A DNA stretch of 64,000 bases from Dichloromethanomonas sp964477085 (GTDB taxonomy: Bacteria > Bacillota > Desulfitobacteriia > Desulfitobacteriales > Syntrophobotulaceae): the NCBI GenBank assembly GCA_964477085.1, contig CAYZDF010000003.1, positions 30,092 to 94,091 of the forward strand. Direction: 5' to 3'. The notes under the pieces were generated by a model. The model had not been told where the DNA came from. It did not search any database and saw only the letters and a program-made list of their open reading frames with translations. Positions 53,503-62,550 of the stretch are shown here, piece after piece (the stretch's first letter is position 1; each line of letters begins with the position of its first letter). Made by a program: the position numbers and the translations under genes.

Positions 53503-53703
53503 TTAGTATTGGTGATGCTCATATAAATCAATGCCGCCGAGTACCACATGAGCTAAACCAAAACCAATGATTCCAGCGCCAATCATCGGCCAGATATCAC
53601 GTTTATCCATTCCGTTATTTCTCATGTCCAATACTCTCATTGCTACTCCCGCAGCAGTGACTGCGGTTCCTAAGGCGGTTGGAATGACTCCTTCGCGTGG
53701 CAT
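53503..53703 (-). CDS. Small membrane protein
   Basis: 66 residues with two hydrophobic segments (PTALGTAVTAAGVAM and MIGAGIIGFGLAHVVLGGI) and an end DLYEHHQY. No family named with confidence. GAGGAGGG precedes the ATG. Convergent with tatA. Confidence 0.65.
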   Translation of the reverse strand: MPREGVIPTALGTAVTAAGVAMRVLDMRNNGMDKRDIWPMIGAGIIGFGLAHVVLGGIDLYEHHQY

Positions 53704-53992
53704 TAAAATCCCTCCTCTTGTTTAAAAAATCTACTGTTAGATTTCTCAGAAGAGAAATGATTTATGAGTTATTGTTAATGGAAAATTATGATGATATCCT
53801 TCCTATATGAGTAACAAGTGCTCTTATTAGAACCACAAACATAAAAATAAGTAAATTTTTTCAATAAAATTTGTTTTTTTAAGCCAATATATAGGCAGCG
53901 AAAAAGAATAATTGTATTTGACTTTTGGTCAAGCTCTAAAAACCAATTGGAGAATGAACGGTATAAAATCAATCTTCAACAGTTACAAGACG

Positions 53993-54020
53993 TGAAACCT
54001 GGCCATTAATGCAGGGTTTC
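53993..54020 (+). terminator. Terminator-like hairpin
   Basis: GAAACCTG pairs with CAGGGTTTC (one bulge), followed by TTCCTTTT. No gene ends just before it on this strand; the 53704-54121 stretch is otherwise empty. Confidence 0.4.
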
Positions 54021-54121
54021 TTCCTTTTAACCCCCGATATCTACAGTCGGAAACAGTTTTAGGGCTACTGGACGAAGAAAGGTTGTTCTGAGGCCAGATA
54101 TATAATATGATAAAGAAAAAA

Positions 54122-54157
54122 TTCCACATAGTGAAACTGAGTTTCATATAGTGGAAC
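54122..54157. promoter_or_regulatory. Double palindromic operator before ALS-like gene
   Basis: TTCCACATAGTGAAAC and GTTTCATATAGTGGAAC face each other across TGA. Each half is itself a quasi-palindrome of the GTTYCA-N-TGGAAC type, as seen for IclR-family regulators. It ends 15 bases before the start codon at 54173, so binding would block transcription or initiation. Confidence 0.55.
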
Positions 54158-54172
54158 AGGGGGTTAGATATT

Positions 54173-55957
54173 ATGGCATTGTGGGGAGACGAAAGAAAAA
54201 ATGGAACCAAAGAAAACACCGGTCAGACCAGAATAACCGGAGCGCAACTCATGGTGAGATTTCTCGAGAGCAAAGGGATAAGCCAAATCTATGGAATTCC
54301 GGGGGCAGCTATCCTGCCTGTTTATGATGCAGTGTTGGGAGGAGGACAGATTAAATCCTATAATGTACGACACGAACAGACCGCGGTTTTCATGGCGGAT
54401 GGCTATTACCGTACTACGGGCAAGATTGGAGTTTGTGCCTGTACATCCGGACCCGGCGCTACTAATTTTTTGACAGGGCTTTACAGCGCTTATGCTGATT
54501 CTATTCCGCTAATCGCTATTACTGGACAAGTTCCTAGAAGTCTCATTGGTAGGGATGCCTTTCAGGAGGCGCCTATTGTCCAGATGGCAAAACCGGTTAC
54601 AAAAGCTGCTTATCTCATAGAAAATATTAACGACCTGCCGAAGATGTTACATGAAGCCTGGCACCTGGCCACTTCAGGCCGGAAAGGGCCCATACTCTTT
54701 GATTTTCCATTAGATGCACAGAAAAGCGAGATAGAAATTGATCTTGATGAATGGCTCAAGCAAGAAATACCCTTCCAAGATGTTCCTGCTCCTAGTCATA
54801 AGGAGATCGAGCAAGTGCTGGAGCAATTAAAGAAAGCCCGAATGCCTATTTTATTGGTTGGTGGAGGGATCCAACTGGCAGAGGCCTGGAAGGAACTCTA
54901 CGAATTGGCTGAAATGTTAGGGATCCCGGTTGTCTCAACCCTGATGGGCAAAGATGCTTTCCCAAATGACCATCCCCTCTATGCAGGGATGATCGGCACA
55001 ATCTGTCATACACCACTGGGGAATAAGATACTACTGGAATCCGATCTGGTAATCAATCTCGGAGGCCGTTTCTCGGATAGGACCACAGGCGATTTGACTG
55101 CATTTACTGACGGCCGTCAATTTATTCACGTCAATATCGACGCTAATGAGCTTAATCGTCAAGTCAAAACGGAGTTAGCTATTCATTCCGATTTGAAAGA
55201 GTTCCTACAGAGATTATGTGCAAGACTCAAAGAGGATAGCTGTGAACCTGACTCCAAAGCTAAGTTCAGTTATCCGTGGGATATAGATAATCTGAATGTG
55301 GAAAAGTCAAGATACTCCCGTCAAACAGACTTTGACACCTTTCCCATGAAACCTCAGAGAGCTATCGCTGAGTTGCGCAATCATCTTCAACGAGATGCGA
55401 TAGTCACCCATGATTGTGGTATAAGTCAGATTTTGTCATCCCAACTGTATGAAGCGTATGATCCGAGAACGTACCTTATCACAGGGCGAGCTGGAACCAT
55501 GGGCTGGGGGTTAGGTGCAGCGATGGCAGCCAAACTGGCTTACCCTGAAAGGCAATGTGTCAATTTGGTTGGAGATGGAAGCCTGGGTATGTCACTGGCT
55601 GATCTGGCTACTGCAGCTAAGCATAATATTCCAGTCATTATCTATCTGTTGAACAATTCTTTGTTTGGATTGATCAGACAGCAGCAGAATATGTTTTATG
55701 ACAAACGGTGGATATCTACTGACCTCCATTACAATAATAGTGAATCCAGTCACTATAAGGGTATTGACTTTGTGACAACGGCTAAGGGGTTGGGCTTAGG
55801 AGCAGAACTTATTCAGGATCCTAAAGAAATCGGTCCCGCTTTAGAAAGAGCTCTTGCTGCAAACAAACCTTATTTGATCGAGCTAACCATAGATCCAACA
55901 GCCATGTGTTCGGTATCTGGTGATGGAACACTTGATGGAATCATAGAAAATATTTAA
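54173..55957 (+). CDS. Acetolactate synthase large-subunit-like ThDP enzyme
   Basis: A 594-residue enzyme with the three ThDP-enzyme domains. The catalytic glutamate is in YNVRHEQTAVFMADGY, and the diphosphate/Mg motif VGDGSLGMSLADLATAAKHN is followed by NNSLFGLIRQQQ. The overall order matches acetolactate synthase (IlvB). Several blocks (VSTLMGKDAFPNDHPLYAGM, MKPQRAI) recall glyoxylate carboligase, but the RHE glutamate argues against it because Gcl has valine there. No ilvN regulatory subunit or other ilv gene is adjacent. It lies behind a double operator, suggesting a catabolic, inducible role. Confidence 0.8.
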   Translation: MALWGDERKNGTKENTGQTRITGAQLMVRFLESKGISQIYGIPGAAILPVYDAVLGGGQIKSYNVRHEQTAVFMADGYYRTTGKIGVCACTSGPGATNFLTGLYSAYADSIPLIAITGQVPRSLIGRDAFQEAPIVQMAKPVTKAAYLIENINDLPKMLHEAWHLATSGRKGPILFDFPLDAQKSEIEIDLDEWLKQEIPFQDVPAPSHKEIEQVLEQLKKARMPILLVGGGIQLAEAWKELYELAEMLGIPVVSTLMGKDAFPNDHPLYAGMIGTICHTPLGNKILLESDLVINLGGRFSDRTTGDLTAFTDGRQFIHVNIDANELNRQVKTELAIHSDLKEFLQRLCARLKEDSCEPDSKAKFSYPWDIDNLNVEKSRYSRQTDFDTFPMKPQRAIAELRNHLQRDAIVTHDCGISQILSSQLYEAYDPRTYLITGRAGTMGWGLGAAMAAKLAYPERQCVNLVGDGSLGMSLADLATAAKHNIPVIIYLLNNSLFGLIRQQQNMFYDKRWISTDLHYNNSESSHYKGIDFVTTAKGLGLGAELIQDPKEIGPALERALAANKPYLIELTIDPTAMCSVSGDGTLDGIIENI

Positions 55958-56070
55958 CATGCCTGGCGCTTCACCACGATTTGCTCTGCAATAACTCAAA
56001 AATCAACAATGCGATGCTGACAGAGCGATAGATATAAGGGAAAAAACAACGTTAGGGATAAAGAAGTAAC

Positions 56071-56119
56071 AAAGGGATGACATGAAGATTTCCAGTACAA
56101 TCTGCATGCGTCCCTTTTT
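56071..56119 (+). terminator. Terminator of ALS-like gene
   Basis: AAAGGGA-TGACATG pairs with CATGCG-TCCCTTT, followed by TTTTTC. The rest of 55958-56357 has no gene. Confidence 0.65.
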
Positions 56120-56357
56120 CTTGTAAAAAATATTCTAAATTTTCTTACGATAGCAGGATAAATCCTTATGGTGTTAAATAATTACTATAAGGTTATAAAG
56201 TTCTGGATCAAACATAGCTTTAATTAATCTAACCAAAAGCTTTAATCATAGCTGTAATCATCGAAAAATCCTCTTAATAAGATATAGGGTATGAATTTTT
56301 CTTTTGCTTGGACTGACCACCCTACCGTCATGAGGTGGAGAGAAATGAGAGGATAAC

Positions 56358-56828
56358 ATGAATACACGCATGGATAGAATTGAAGCTACATTATTAGAAC
56401 AAAATTTAGAGAGTATTATTGGTATCCCTCAAGATAATGTTATCGTTACTTTGGAAAGGATTGCAGATTATGAGAGTATCATCGATTACCATGGTCGAAC
56501 ACGGCGGGTAAAGTTGAGATTTACACTATATACTGTTAATTGTGAAGATCCTTGGTCTTTTGTAGATGGTCCTGTATTGGAAATTCGTCATTTTTGTGTT
56601 TCCCCCCAGAACAAGGGTTATGGCACTAAATTCATTACGCATTTAACACAGTTACTGACCTTCGATATCGATACCATCATCTTGCAGGCCATGAACGTTA
56701 GAGCTGCGACTTTCTGGGAGAGGTTAGGTTTTTATTTTCACCCTCTTATGGATAAGAAGGAATTGAGAATGTACCTCCAGCTAGGGGTTGAAACAAAAAA
56801 AAATACCCTGCGTCCAGGGATAGCATAA
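56358..56828 (+). CDS. GNAT-type acetyltransferase-like protein
   Basis: A 156-residue protein with the GNAT core: strand EIRHFCVSPQNKGYGTKFIT (acetyl-CoA motif Q/R-x-x-G-x-G/A) at about residues 72-92 and LQAMNVRAATFWERLGFYF near residues 113-132. Substrate unknown. AGAGGA precedes the ATG. Confidence 0.8.
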   Translation: MNTRMDRIEATLLEQNLESIIGIPQDNVIVTLERIADYESIIDYHGRTRRVKLRFTLYTVNCEDPWSFVDGPVLEIRHFCVSPQNKGYGTKFITHLTQLLTFDIDTIILQAMNVRAATFWERLGFYFHPLMDKKELRMYLQLGVETKKNTLRPGIA

Positions 56829-57091
56829 TTGCGCACTATGTCTAAAATTTATGTATTCTCAGAATACTTTAGCATGACGAAATATCGGAGGTCAATAGGA
56901 CTTTGTATAAAGAAGCTGCAAGACAAGTTGTAGTCATATTTTGTGTTTAGATAAAAAATGGTTATTATACTATATTTGGAAGTAAATAATTTTACTATTA
57001 TTAGTAAAAGTTATAGAATAGGAATATATAAACTCGATTTTGTAATATGATAGCACATGTAACACAATATTTAGCACGGAAGAGTGTATAT

Positions 57092-58240
57092 ATGTCAGCA
57101 GATGTTGTATTAAAGTATTGCCCTGAATATAGCGCAGATCTCCAAAGTCACCTTAAAAATGGTATTGACGAGATAGGTGGTATCAAGCGATTTGTTAACC
57201 CAGGGCAAAAAGTATTTTTAAAAGTTAATCTGCTCATGAAGAAAACACCGCAGGAAGCGGTGACCACTCATCCTGAGGTGGTGGAAGCTGTTGTCAGGCT
57301 TGTTCAGGAAGCTGGGGGAGTACCCATTATCGGAGATAGTCCGGGTGGACCCTATACCGTAAAAGCACTAAGAGGTATTTATAACCGCTCTGGTCTTCAG
57401 GATGTTGCGGAGAGAACGGGAGCAATTCTAAATGAGAACGTCGAACAAGTGACCGTATCTTACCCGGAAGGTAAGGTTATCAAGAGTCTGACCGTCACCA
57501 AAAGCATCCTTAATGCAGACGTGATCATACCAATCTCCAAACTAAAAACGCATGCCATGATGACGTTTACCGGTGCAGTTAAGGTTCTCTTTGGTATCGT
57601 CCCCGGGATGATCAAGGCTGAATATCATTTGAAACTGGCCAATGTCGACGATTTTGCTAATCTGCTTGTTGATATCTGTGAATGGGCTAAACCTACAATT
57701 CATATTATGGATGGTATCGTCGGTATGGAAGGTGATGGTCCATCCAGCGGGAAGCCACGTCATATTGGTGCACTTTTAATCAGTCAGGATCCCTATGCGC
57801 TTGATGTAGCGGCCTGTTCATTGATCGGGCTTAAGCCCCATTACGTTCCAACGATAAAAGCTGCGCAGCAAAGGGGTTTCATTTCCAGTACGGAAGAGAT
57901 TATTTACAGAGGCGATAGCCGATCGATATGGAATATTAAGAACTTCACCTTACCGAGGAGTATGGCGGTTAATTTTCTTGACCACCTTCCCATACCGGAA
58001 TCCTTTAATCGCCTTCTTGTCAAACAACTTAGACCTTTTCCTGTTTTCAGTGAAGAAATGTGCGTAAGTTGCGGGGACTGCCTTGGACATTGTCCCCCAA
58101 AAGCTATTGTCTTTGACCAGAAGAAAAAACCGCAGGTTGACCTGCAGTCTTGCATCCGCTGTTTTTGCTGTCAGGAACTATGTCCGAAGAAGGCGGTTAA
58201 CATCAGTAAGCCTTTAATTGGCAGACTCCTGTTCCGGTAG
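57092..58240 (+). CDS. DUF362 protein with C-terminal 2[4Fe-4S] ferredoxin domain
   Basis: About 382 residues. The DUF362 domain fills residues 1-300 (VFLKVNLLM, GDSPGG, SKLKTHAMMTFTGAVK, MEGDGPSSGKPR). The last 60 residues carry CVSCGDCLGHCPPKA and CIRCFCCQELCPKKA, two 4Fe-4S sites. Such proteins are common in anaerobes; function unknown. ATG 57092 is chosen (MSADVV); the frame opens at 57047. The 3' end overlaps the convergent MazG gene by 27 bases. Confidence 0.85.
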   Translation: MSADVVLKYCPEYSADLQSHLKNGIDEIGGIKRFVNPGQKVFLKVNLLMKKTPQEAVTTHPEVVEAVVRLVQEAGGVPIIGDSPGGPYTVKALRGIYNRSGLQDVAERTGAILNENVEQVTVSYPEGKVIKSLTVTKSILNADVIIPISKLKTHAMMTFTGAVKVLFGIVPGMIKAEYHLKLANVDDFANLLVDICEWAKPTIHIMDGIVGMEGDGPSSGKPRHIGALLISQDPYALDVAACSLIGLKPHYVPTIKAAQQRGFISSTEEIIYRGDSRSIWNIKNFTLPRSMAVNFLDHLPIPESFNRLLVKQLRPFPVFSEEMCVSCGDCLGHCPPKAIVFDQKKKPQVDLQSCIRCFCCQELCPKKAVNISKPLIGRLLFR

Positions 58241-58552
58241 CTTCCGCGTCCAACGCTCACTATCCCTTAAACGATATTTTTCCATCATGGCTTCAAAAGC
58301 TTCTTCCAGGTCAATATGCAGTGAGTTTGCCATACATACGATAATGAAGAGGATATCAGCCATTTCTAAAGCCAGATTGCCTTCCGGTTCCGATAGTTTT
58401 TTCGGTTTTTGTCCGTAACGATGGTTGACTTCCCTGGCTAATTCGCCGACTTCTTCGATAAGTCTAAGCATCATGGATGAGGGCTGCCAGTAGCCTTCCT
58501 CAAACTGGGAGATCCATTGATCGACTTCTTTTTGCCAACCTTTGATATCCAT
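58214..58552 (-). CDS. MazG-family nucleotide pyrophosphohydrolase
   Basis: A 112-residue all-alpha NTP-PPase: LIEEVGELAREV (metal-binding E-x-x-E) at residues 30-41 and LEMADILFIIV (E-x-x-D) at about 62-72. Cleaves nucleoside triphosphates to monophosphate and pyrophosphate, usually for housecleaning. Convergent overlap with the DUF362 gene. Confidence 0.88.
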   Translation of the reverse strand: MDIKGWQKEVDQWISQFEEGYWQPSSMMLRLIEEVGELAREVNHRYGQKPKKLSEPEGNLALEMADILFIIVCMANSLHIDLEEAFEAMMEKYRLRDSERWTRKLPEQESAN

Positions 58553-58679
58553 ATATCAATAACTCCTTGCATATGGTATGACAGGGATAATTTTAAAGGA
58601 TTTTTTTTTAGAGGGCAAGGGATTTGAAAATCTTCGTAGAATCATATTCTATTGATTTATCTTTACAAGGGGTGAGACC

Positions 58680-59507
58680 GTGACTGACATTTTGATGCAA
58701 TTCCGCGCTTCTAATTGGCAGGTTATACTAGACATGCTTGACATTGCTGTCGTTGCGGTTATTATCTACCAACTCCTTATGCTGATCAAGGGCACGAGGG
58801 CAGTTCAACTTCTTAAAGGTCTTTTCATTCTGCTTATAGTTTCCCTTTTTTCTAGTAAATTGGGACTGACAACCTTAAACTGGATGCTGGATAATGTCTG
58901 GACTATGTTGCTCGTAGCTTTGCCCGTTGTTTTCCAGCCTGAACTTCGGAGAGCTTTGGAACAGCTTGGCAGGGGGAAATTTATAATCATGCATTCATCC
59001 ACAACGGGACCAGAAGAATATAAGAAACTGATCGATGAATTGGTCAGGTGCGGACAGGTTCTTGCCCAAAGCCGTATTGGCGGGCTGATCGTCATCGAGA
59101 AGAATACAGGTATTCAGGAGTTTATCGATACTGGGGTTAAGATTGATGGTGTGGTATCATCCGAATTCCTGATCAATCTCTTTATCCCTAAATCACCTTT
59201 GCATGATGGAGCTGTTATTATTCGGGGAGACAGAGTAGCAGCAGCAGGATGCTTCTTACCTCTTACTCAGGATACCAGATTGGAGAAGGATCTCGGTACC
59301 AGACATCGTGCGGCTTTAGGATTATCGGAAGTATCCGATGCTCTGGTCATCATTATTTCTGAGGAAACTGGTGTTATTTCTGCAGCCAAGAATGGTGAGC
59401 TGATCCGCTTCCTTGATGAAAAGAGCCTGCGTGACCTCTTAAAGAATGAAATCCTCGTAGAAAAAGCTTCGGGTTATAACCCGTTTAGGAGGGGAACCGA
59501 TGCGTGA
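58680..59507 (+). CDS. cdaA: Diadenylate cyclase CdaA
   Basis: A 275-residue membrane enzyme making c-di-AMP from ATP. Three N-terminal helices (residues 15-85) are followed by the DisA_N domain with the motifs LHDGAVIIRGDRVAAAGCF and LGTRHRAALGLSE, both intact. GTG start with AAGGGGTGAG upstream. Overlaps cdaR by 8 bases. Confidence 0.96.
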   Translation: MTDILMQFRASNWQVILDMLDIAVVAVIIYQLLMLIKGTRAVQLLKGLFILLIVSLFSSKLGLTTLNWMLDNVWTMLLVALPVVFQPELRRALEQLGRGKFIIMHSSTTGPEEYKKLIDELVRCGQVLAQSRIGGLIVIEKNTGIQEFIDTGVKIDGVVSSEFLINLFIPKSPLHDGAVIIRGDRVAAAGCFLPLTQDTRLEKDLGTRHRAALGLSEVSDALVIIISEETGVISAAKNGELIRFLDEKSLRDLLKNEILVEKASGYNPFRRGTDA

Positions 59508-60864
59508 TATAATCAAACGAAATCTTGGATATAAAGTAGTATCCCTCCTCCTGGCCATAATTCTATGGTTATGGATTCTCAGTCAAAATGAAACCACAGG
59601 CTTATTTGGCAAACATACGTTGAATGTGCCGTTGGTTATATATAACCAGCCTCCTAACCTGGTGGTTATGTCCAACATACCCTCAGTCTCTGTACGTTTA
59701 GACAATAATAATGAAGGGATCAATACCGAAGAGCTATTCGCTTTTGTAGACTTGAAAGATGCCGTTGCCGGTGAACACTCATATAAGGTTCAGATAGATC
59801 ACCCTGAAGGTGTAAAGATTGAGAACACTAACCCCAGTAATGTGATCATTCGATTGGATATGGTTAAAGATAAGATAGTGCCTGTCATCGCCCAGGTTGA
59901 AGGTACTCCTGCAGCCGGATTTGTCGCTGGACAGCCGCTTGTCACTCCACCGGTCGTCAATGTCAGGGGACCAACATCGATCCTGGAAAAGTTGGATAGT
60001 GTGGTTGTTGAAGCCAATGTTACCGGGATGACAGAAAGTATGCGAGGTTCAAGGCCCGTTTCGTTCAGAGATCTGGAAGGCAAGGGCATTTTTGCCCCCG
60101 ATCCTAATCTTAAATCTTTGCATGCTTATCCCGATAATGTAGAAGTTGTCATCCCGATCTATCCGAAAGGTACTGCGAGTAAGACCGTTCCAATTCGTGT
60201 CTCGAAACGGGGAACTCCTGAAAGCGGTATGACAGTAAGACTCGTGACCCCTGTTCCCTCTCAGGTTGAATTATTAGGAGACGAAGAGATTCTTAAAAGT
60301 ATTGAGGCAGTGACCTTGAATCCTGTCAATGTCACCGGACTTAGCGCCAATCGAGTATTGGATATTCCTCTCAAAACGGTTACTCTGCCGGAAGGTGTAT
60401 CCTTCGCTGAAGGAACAAAGCTCAGCGTTATGGTCTATATTGGGCCAAGCTCTGTCAACCGTACCATTCAGGCTATACCGGTGGGAATAAAGAATATTCC
60501 GCAAGGACTTAAAGCAGATACTATTCCTTCTATCGATATTGTTGTCAATGGCTACCCTGATATTCTGGATACGTTGAAATCAGGTGATATATCAGCCTGG
60601 GTAGATGCGACCAATTTGATTGCAGGGACTCACTCTGAGATGACCGTCCTTTGGAAAGTACCTTCTGGAGTAGCAATGGTCAAAGTACCAAAAGTCGAAC
60701 TTGTCCTTAAGGATACTACCCCTACTCCAGGAGATACATCAGGGGAAGGTGGTCAAGAAGTTGGAGGAACACCAGGTATTTCTTTACCTGTTCAGGTCAT
60801 CAATATTATTGAGGGTGGTGGCAACCAAAAGAGTGTAGATGATACCACTGATAAAAAGCCTTAA
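59500..60864 (+). CDS. cdaR: CdaR/YbbR-domain regulator of CdaA
   Basis: A 454-residue protein with one N-terminal helix (residues 13-27) and about four YbbR repeats on the outside (e.g. VIARVEG-type VIAQVEGTPAAGFVAG and the PVVNVRGP block). The tail is Gly/Thr-rich (TPTPGDTSGEGGQEVGG). In B. subtilis and Listeria, CdaR modulates CdaA. Coupled to cdaA by overlap. Confidence 0.93.
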   Translation: MRDIIKRNLGYKVVSLLLAIILWLWILSQNETTGLFGKHTLNVPLVIYNQPPNLVVMSNIPSVSVRLDNNNEGINTEELFAFVDLKDAVAGEHSYKVQIDHPEGVKIENTNPSNVIIRLDMVKDKIVPVIAQVEGTPAAGFVAGQPLVTPPVVNVRGPTSILEKLDSVVVEANVTGMTESMRGSRPVSFRDLEGKGIFAPDPNLKSLHAYPDNVEVVIPIYPKGTASKTVPIRVSKRGTPESGMTVRLVTPVPSQVELLGDEEILKSIEAVTLNPVNVTGLSANRVLDIPLKTVTLPEGVSFAEGTKLSVMVYIGPSSVNRTIQAIPVGIKNIPQGLKADTIPSIDIVVNGYPDILDTLKSGDISAWVDATNLIAGTHSEMTVLWKVPSGVAMVKVPKVELVLKDTTPTPGDTSGEGGQEVGGTPGISLPVQVINIIEGGGNQKSVDDTTDKKP

Positions 60865-60908
60865 TAACCCTAGGAAACTGATTTGACAGCTTATAGGAGA
60901 GAATTCGT

Positions 60909-62516
60909 GTGAATCTAATTTGGTCCGATCTCAAAATACCTGTAAACCAGGATGAGGCATATTTGCCTCATCTTTTGGCCACTAGGATGAAAGTTCCCCC
61001 AGAAAGTATCAAAAATTGGCGCATTATTCGTCGCTCCATCGATGCCCGTAAGAAGCCGGAGATTTTTTACGTCTATACCCTTGAGTTTACTTTGGATATC
61101 CCACCGAAAGTATTTAGAAAAACCATGACCCGATTTCCACAGTTAAAGGAAAAGCTCCCGGTCCAGGAATACGTCATTCCATCCAAGCCCGAAAAAAGGC
61201 TCTCCACCAGACCTGTTGTGGTGGGAACCGGACCGGCGGGCTATTTCGCCGCTTTAGCTTTAGCGAAAAAGGGATATCGGCCCCTTGTCCTGGAAAGAGG
61301 GGATAAGGTCGAAGAACGAACCAGGGCTGTCAATCAGTTTTGGGAAAAAGGGGTACTTGATACTAAGTCCAATGTACAGTTTGGTGAGGGCGGAGCGGGG
61401 ACTTTCTCTGATGGTAAGCTGACGACTCGGATCGACGATCATCGAGTCAGAGATGTTTTAGAAACATTTGTGGAATGTGGGGCCTACCCTGAAATTCTCT
61501 ACGTTGCCAAACCTCATATTGGTACGGATGTACTTAAAAAAGTAGTGGCTAGTATGCGGACAAGGATCGAATCACTAGGTGGTGAGATCCTTTTCAGAAC
61601 GCAGTTAACAGGGCTTATGACTAAGGATCAGAAGGTTCAAGCGATAGAGATTAACCACAAAGAGATGATCTCAGCTGAAGCAGTGATACTGGCTGTAGGA
61701 CACAGCGCACGTGATGTCTATGAGTTTTTGCAGCGGCTGGGGGTTGCATTGGAACCTAAACCTTTTGCCATCGGATTACGGGTGGAACACAATCAGGATT
61801 TAATCAATAGATTACAATACGGAACTTCTCATCATCCCTTCCTGGGAGCTGCTGATTACCAGTTAACCTATAAGGATGAGATGACAGGACGAGGTGCTTA
61901 CTCTTTTTGTATGTGTCCCGGAGGGTTAGTGGTGGCCTCTTCTTCGGAAGAGAATGGGGTGGTGACTAACGGCATGAGTAACTTTGCCAGAGACAGTGGA
62001 GTTGCCAACAGTGCTATCGTCGTCACGGTGCGAACCACTGATTTTGCTACAAGGGATGCCTTGGCTGGGGTGGAGTTTCAAAGAGAGTGGGAACAAAAAG
62101 CTTTTGTCGCCGGTGGGAGCAACTACCATGTTCCAGTTCAATCTGTGCATGATTTTCTGAGTGGTAAGCTCACGTCCCAATTTGAACTCCTTCCAACTTA
62201 TAAGCCTGGGTTTGCTCCTGTTGATCTACATACCATACTTCCGACAGAAATCGGAACAGTTTTGGAGAGAGCATTACAGGCATTTGATGGTAAATTGAAA
62301 GGGTTTGCCGGGGAAGACGCAACTCTGAGCGGTGTTGAATCGAGAACAAGTGCTCCGGTCAGGATATTGCGCGATGATACCGGCCAGTCCCTGACACTGC
62401 GAGGGCTTTATCCAGCGGGTGAAGGAGCAGGCTATGCAGGTGGGATCACCAGCTCAGCAGTGGATGGGCTACGGGCAGCCGAGAAAGTAATGCAGCAGTA
62501 TGCACCTGCTGAATAG
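60909..62516 (+). CDS. FAD-dependent dehydrogenase (COG2509)
   Basis: A 535-residue flavoprotein: Rossmann FAD motif VVVGTGPAGYFAALALAKKG at about residue 103, GEGGAGTFSDGKLTTRI, AVGHSARDVYE and a C-terminal PAGEGAGYAGGITSSAVDG block. The first 95 residues form the separate N-terminal domain typical for this family. Reaction unknown. GTG start. Its conserved place between cdaR and glmM in related Firmicutes suggests a cell-wall link. Confidence 0.92.
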   Translation: MNLIWSDLKIPVNQDEAYLPHLLATRMKVPPESIKNWRIIRRSIDARKKPEIFYVYTLEFTLDIPPKVFRKTMTRFPQLKEKLPVQEYVIPSKPEKRLSTRPVVVGTGPAGYFAALALAKKGYRPLVLERGDKVEERTRAVNQFWEKGVLDTKSNVQFGEGGAGTFSDGKLTTRIDDHRVRDVLETFVECGAYPEILYVAKPHIGTDVLKKVVASMRTRIESLGGEILFRTQLTGLMTKDQKVQAIEINHKEMISAEAVILAVGHSARDVYEFLQRLGVALEPKPFAIGLRVEHNQDLINRLQYGTSHHPFLGAADYQLTYKDEMTGRGAYSFCMCPGGLVVASSSEENGVVTNGMSNFARDSGVANSAIVVTVRTTDFATRDALAGVEFQREWEQKAFVAGGSNYHVPVQSVHDFLSGKLTSQFELLPTYKPGFAPVDLHTILPTEIGTVLERALQAFDGKLKGFAGEDATLSGVESRTSAPVRILRDDTGQSLTLRGLYPAGEGAGYAGGITSSAVDGLRAAEKVMQQYAPAE

Positions 62517-62550
62517 AAAGTCAGATTAGATTGGAAGGGAGAACGAAGCA

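Noticed and set aside
54173..55957. Glyoxylate carboligase (gcl) as a firm call
   Set aside because: The ThDP-activating glutamate in RHEQ is present, whereas glyoxylate carboligase has valine there; kept as acetolactate-synthase-like.
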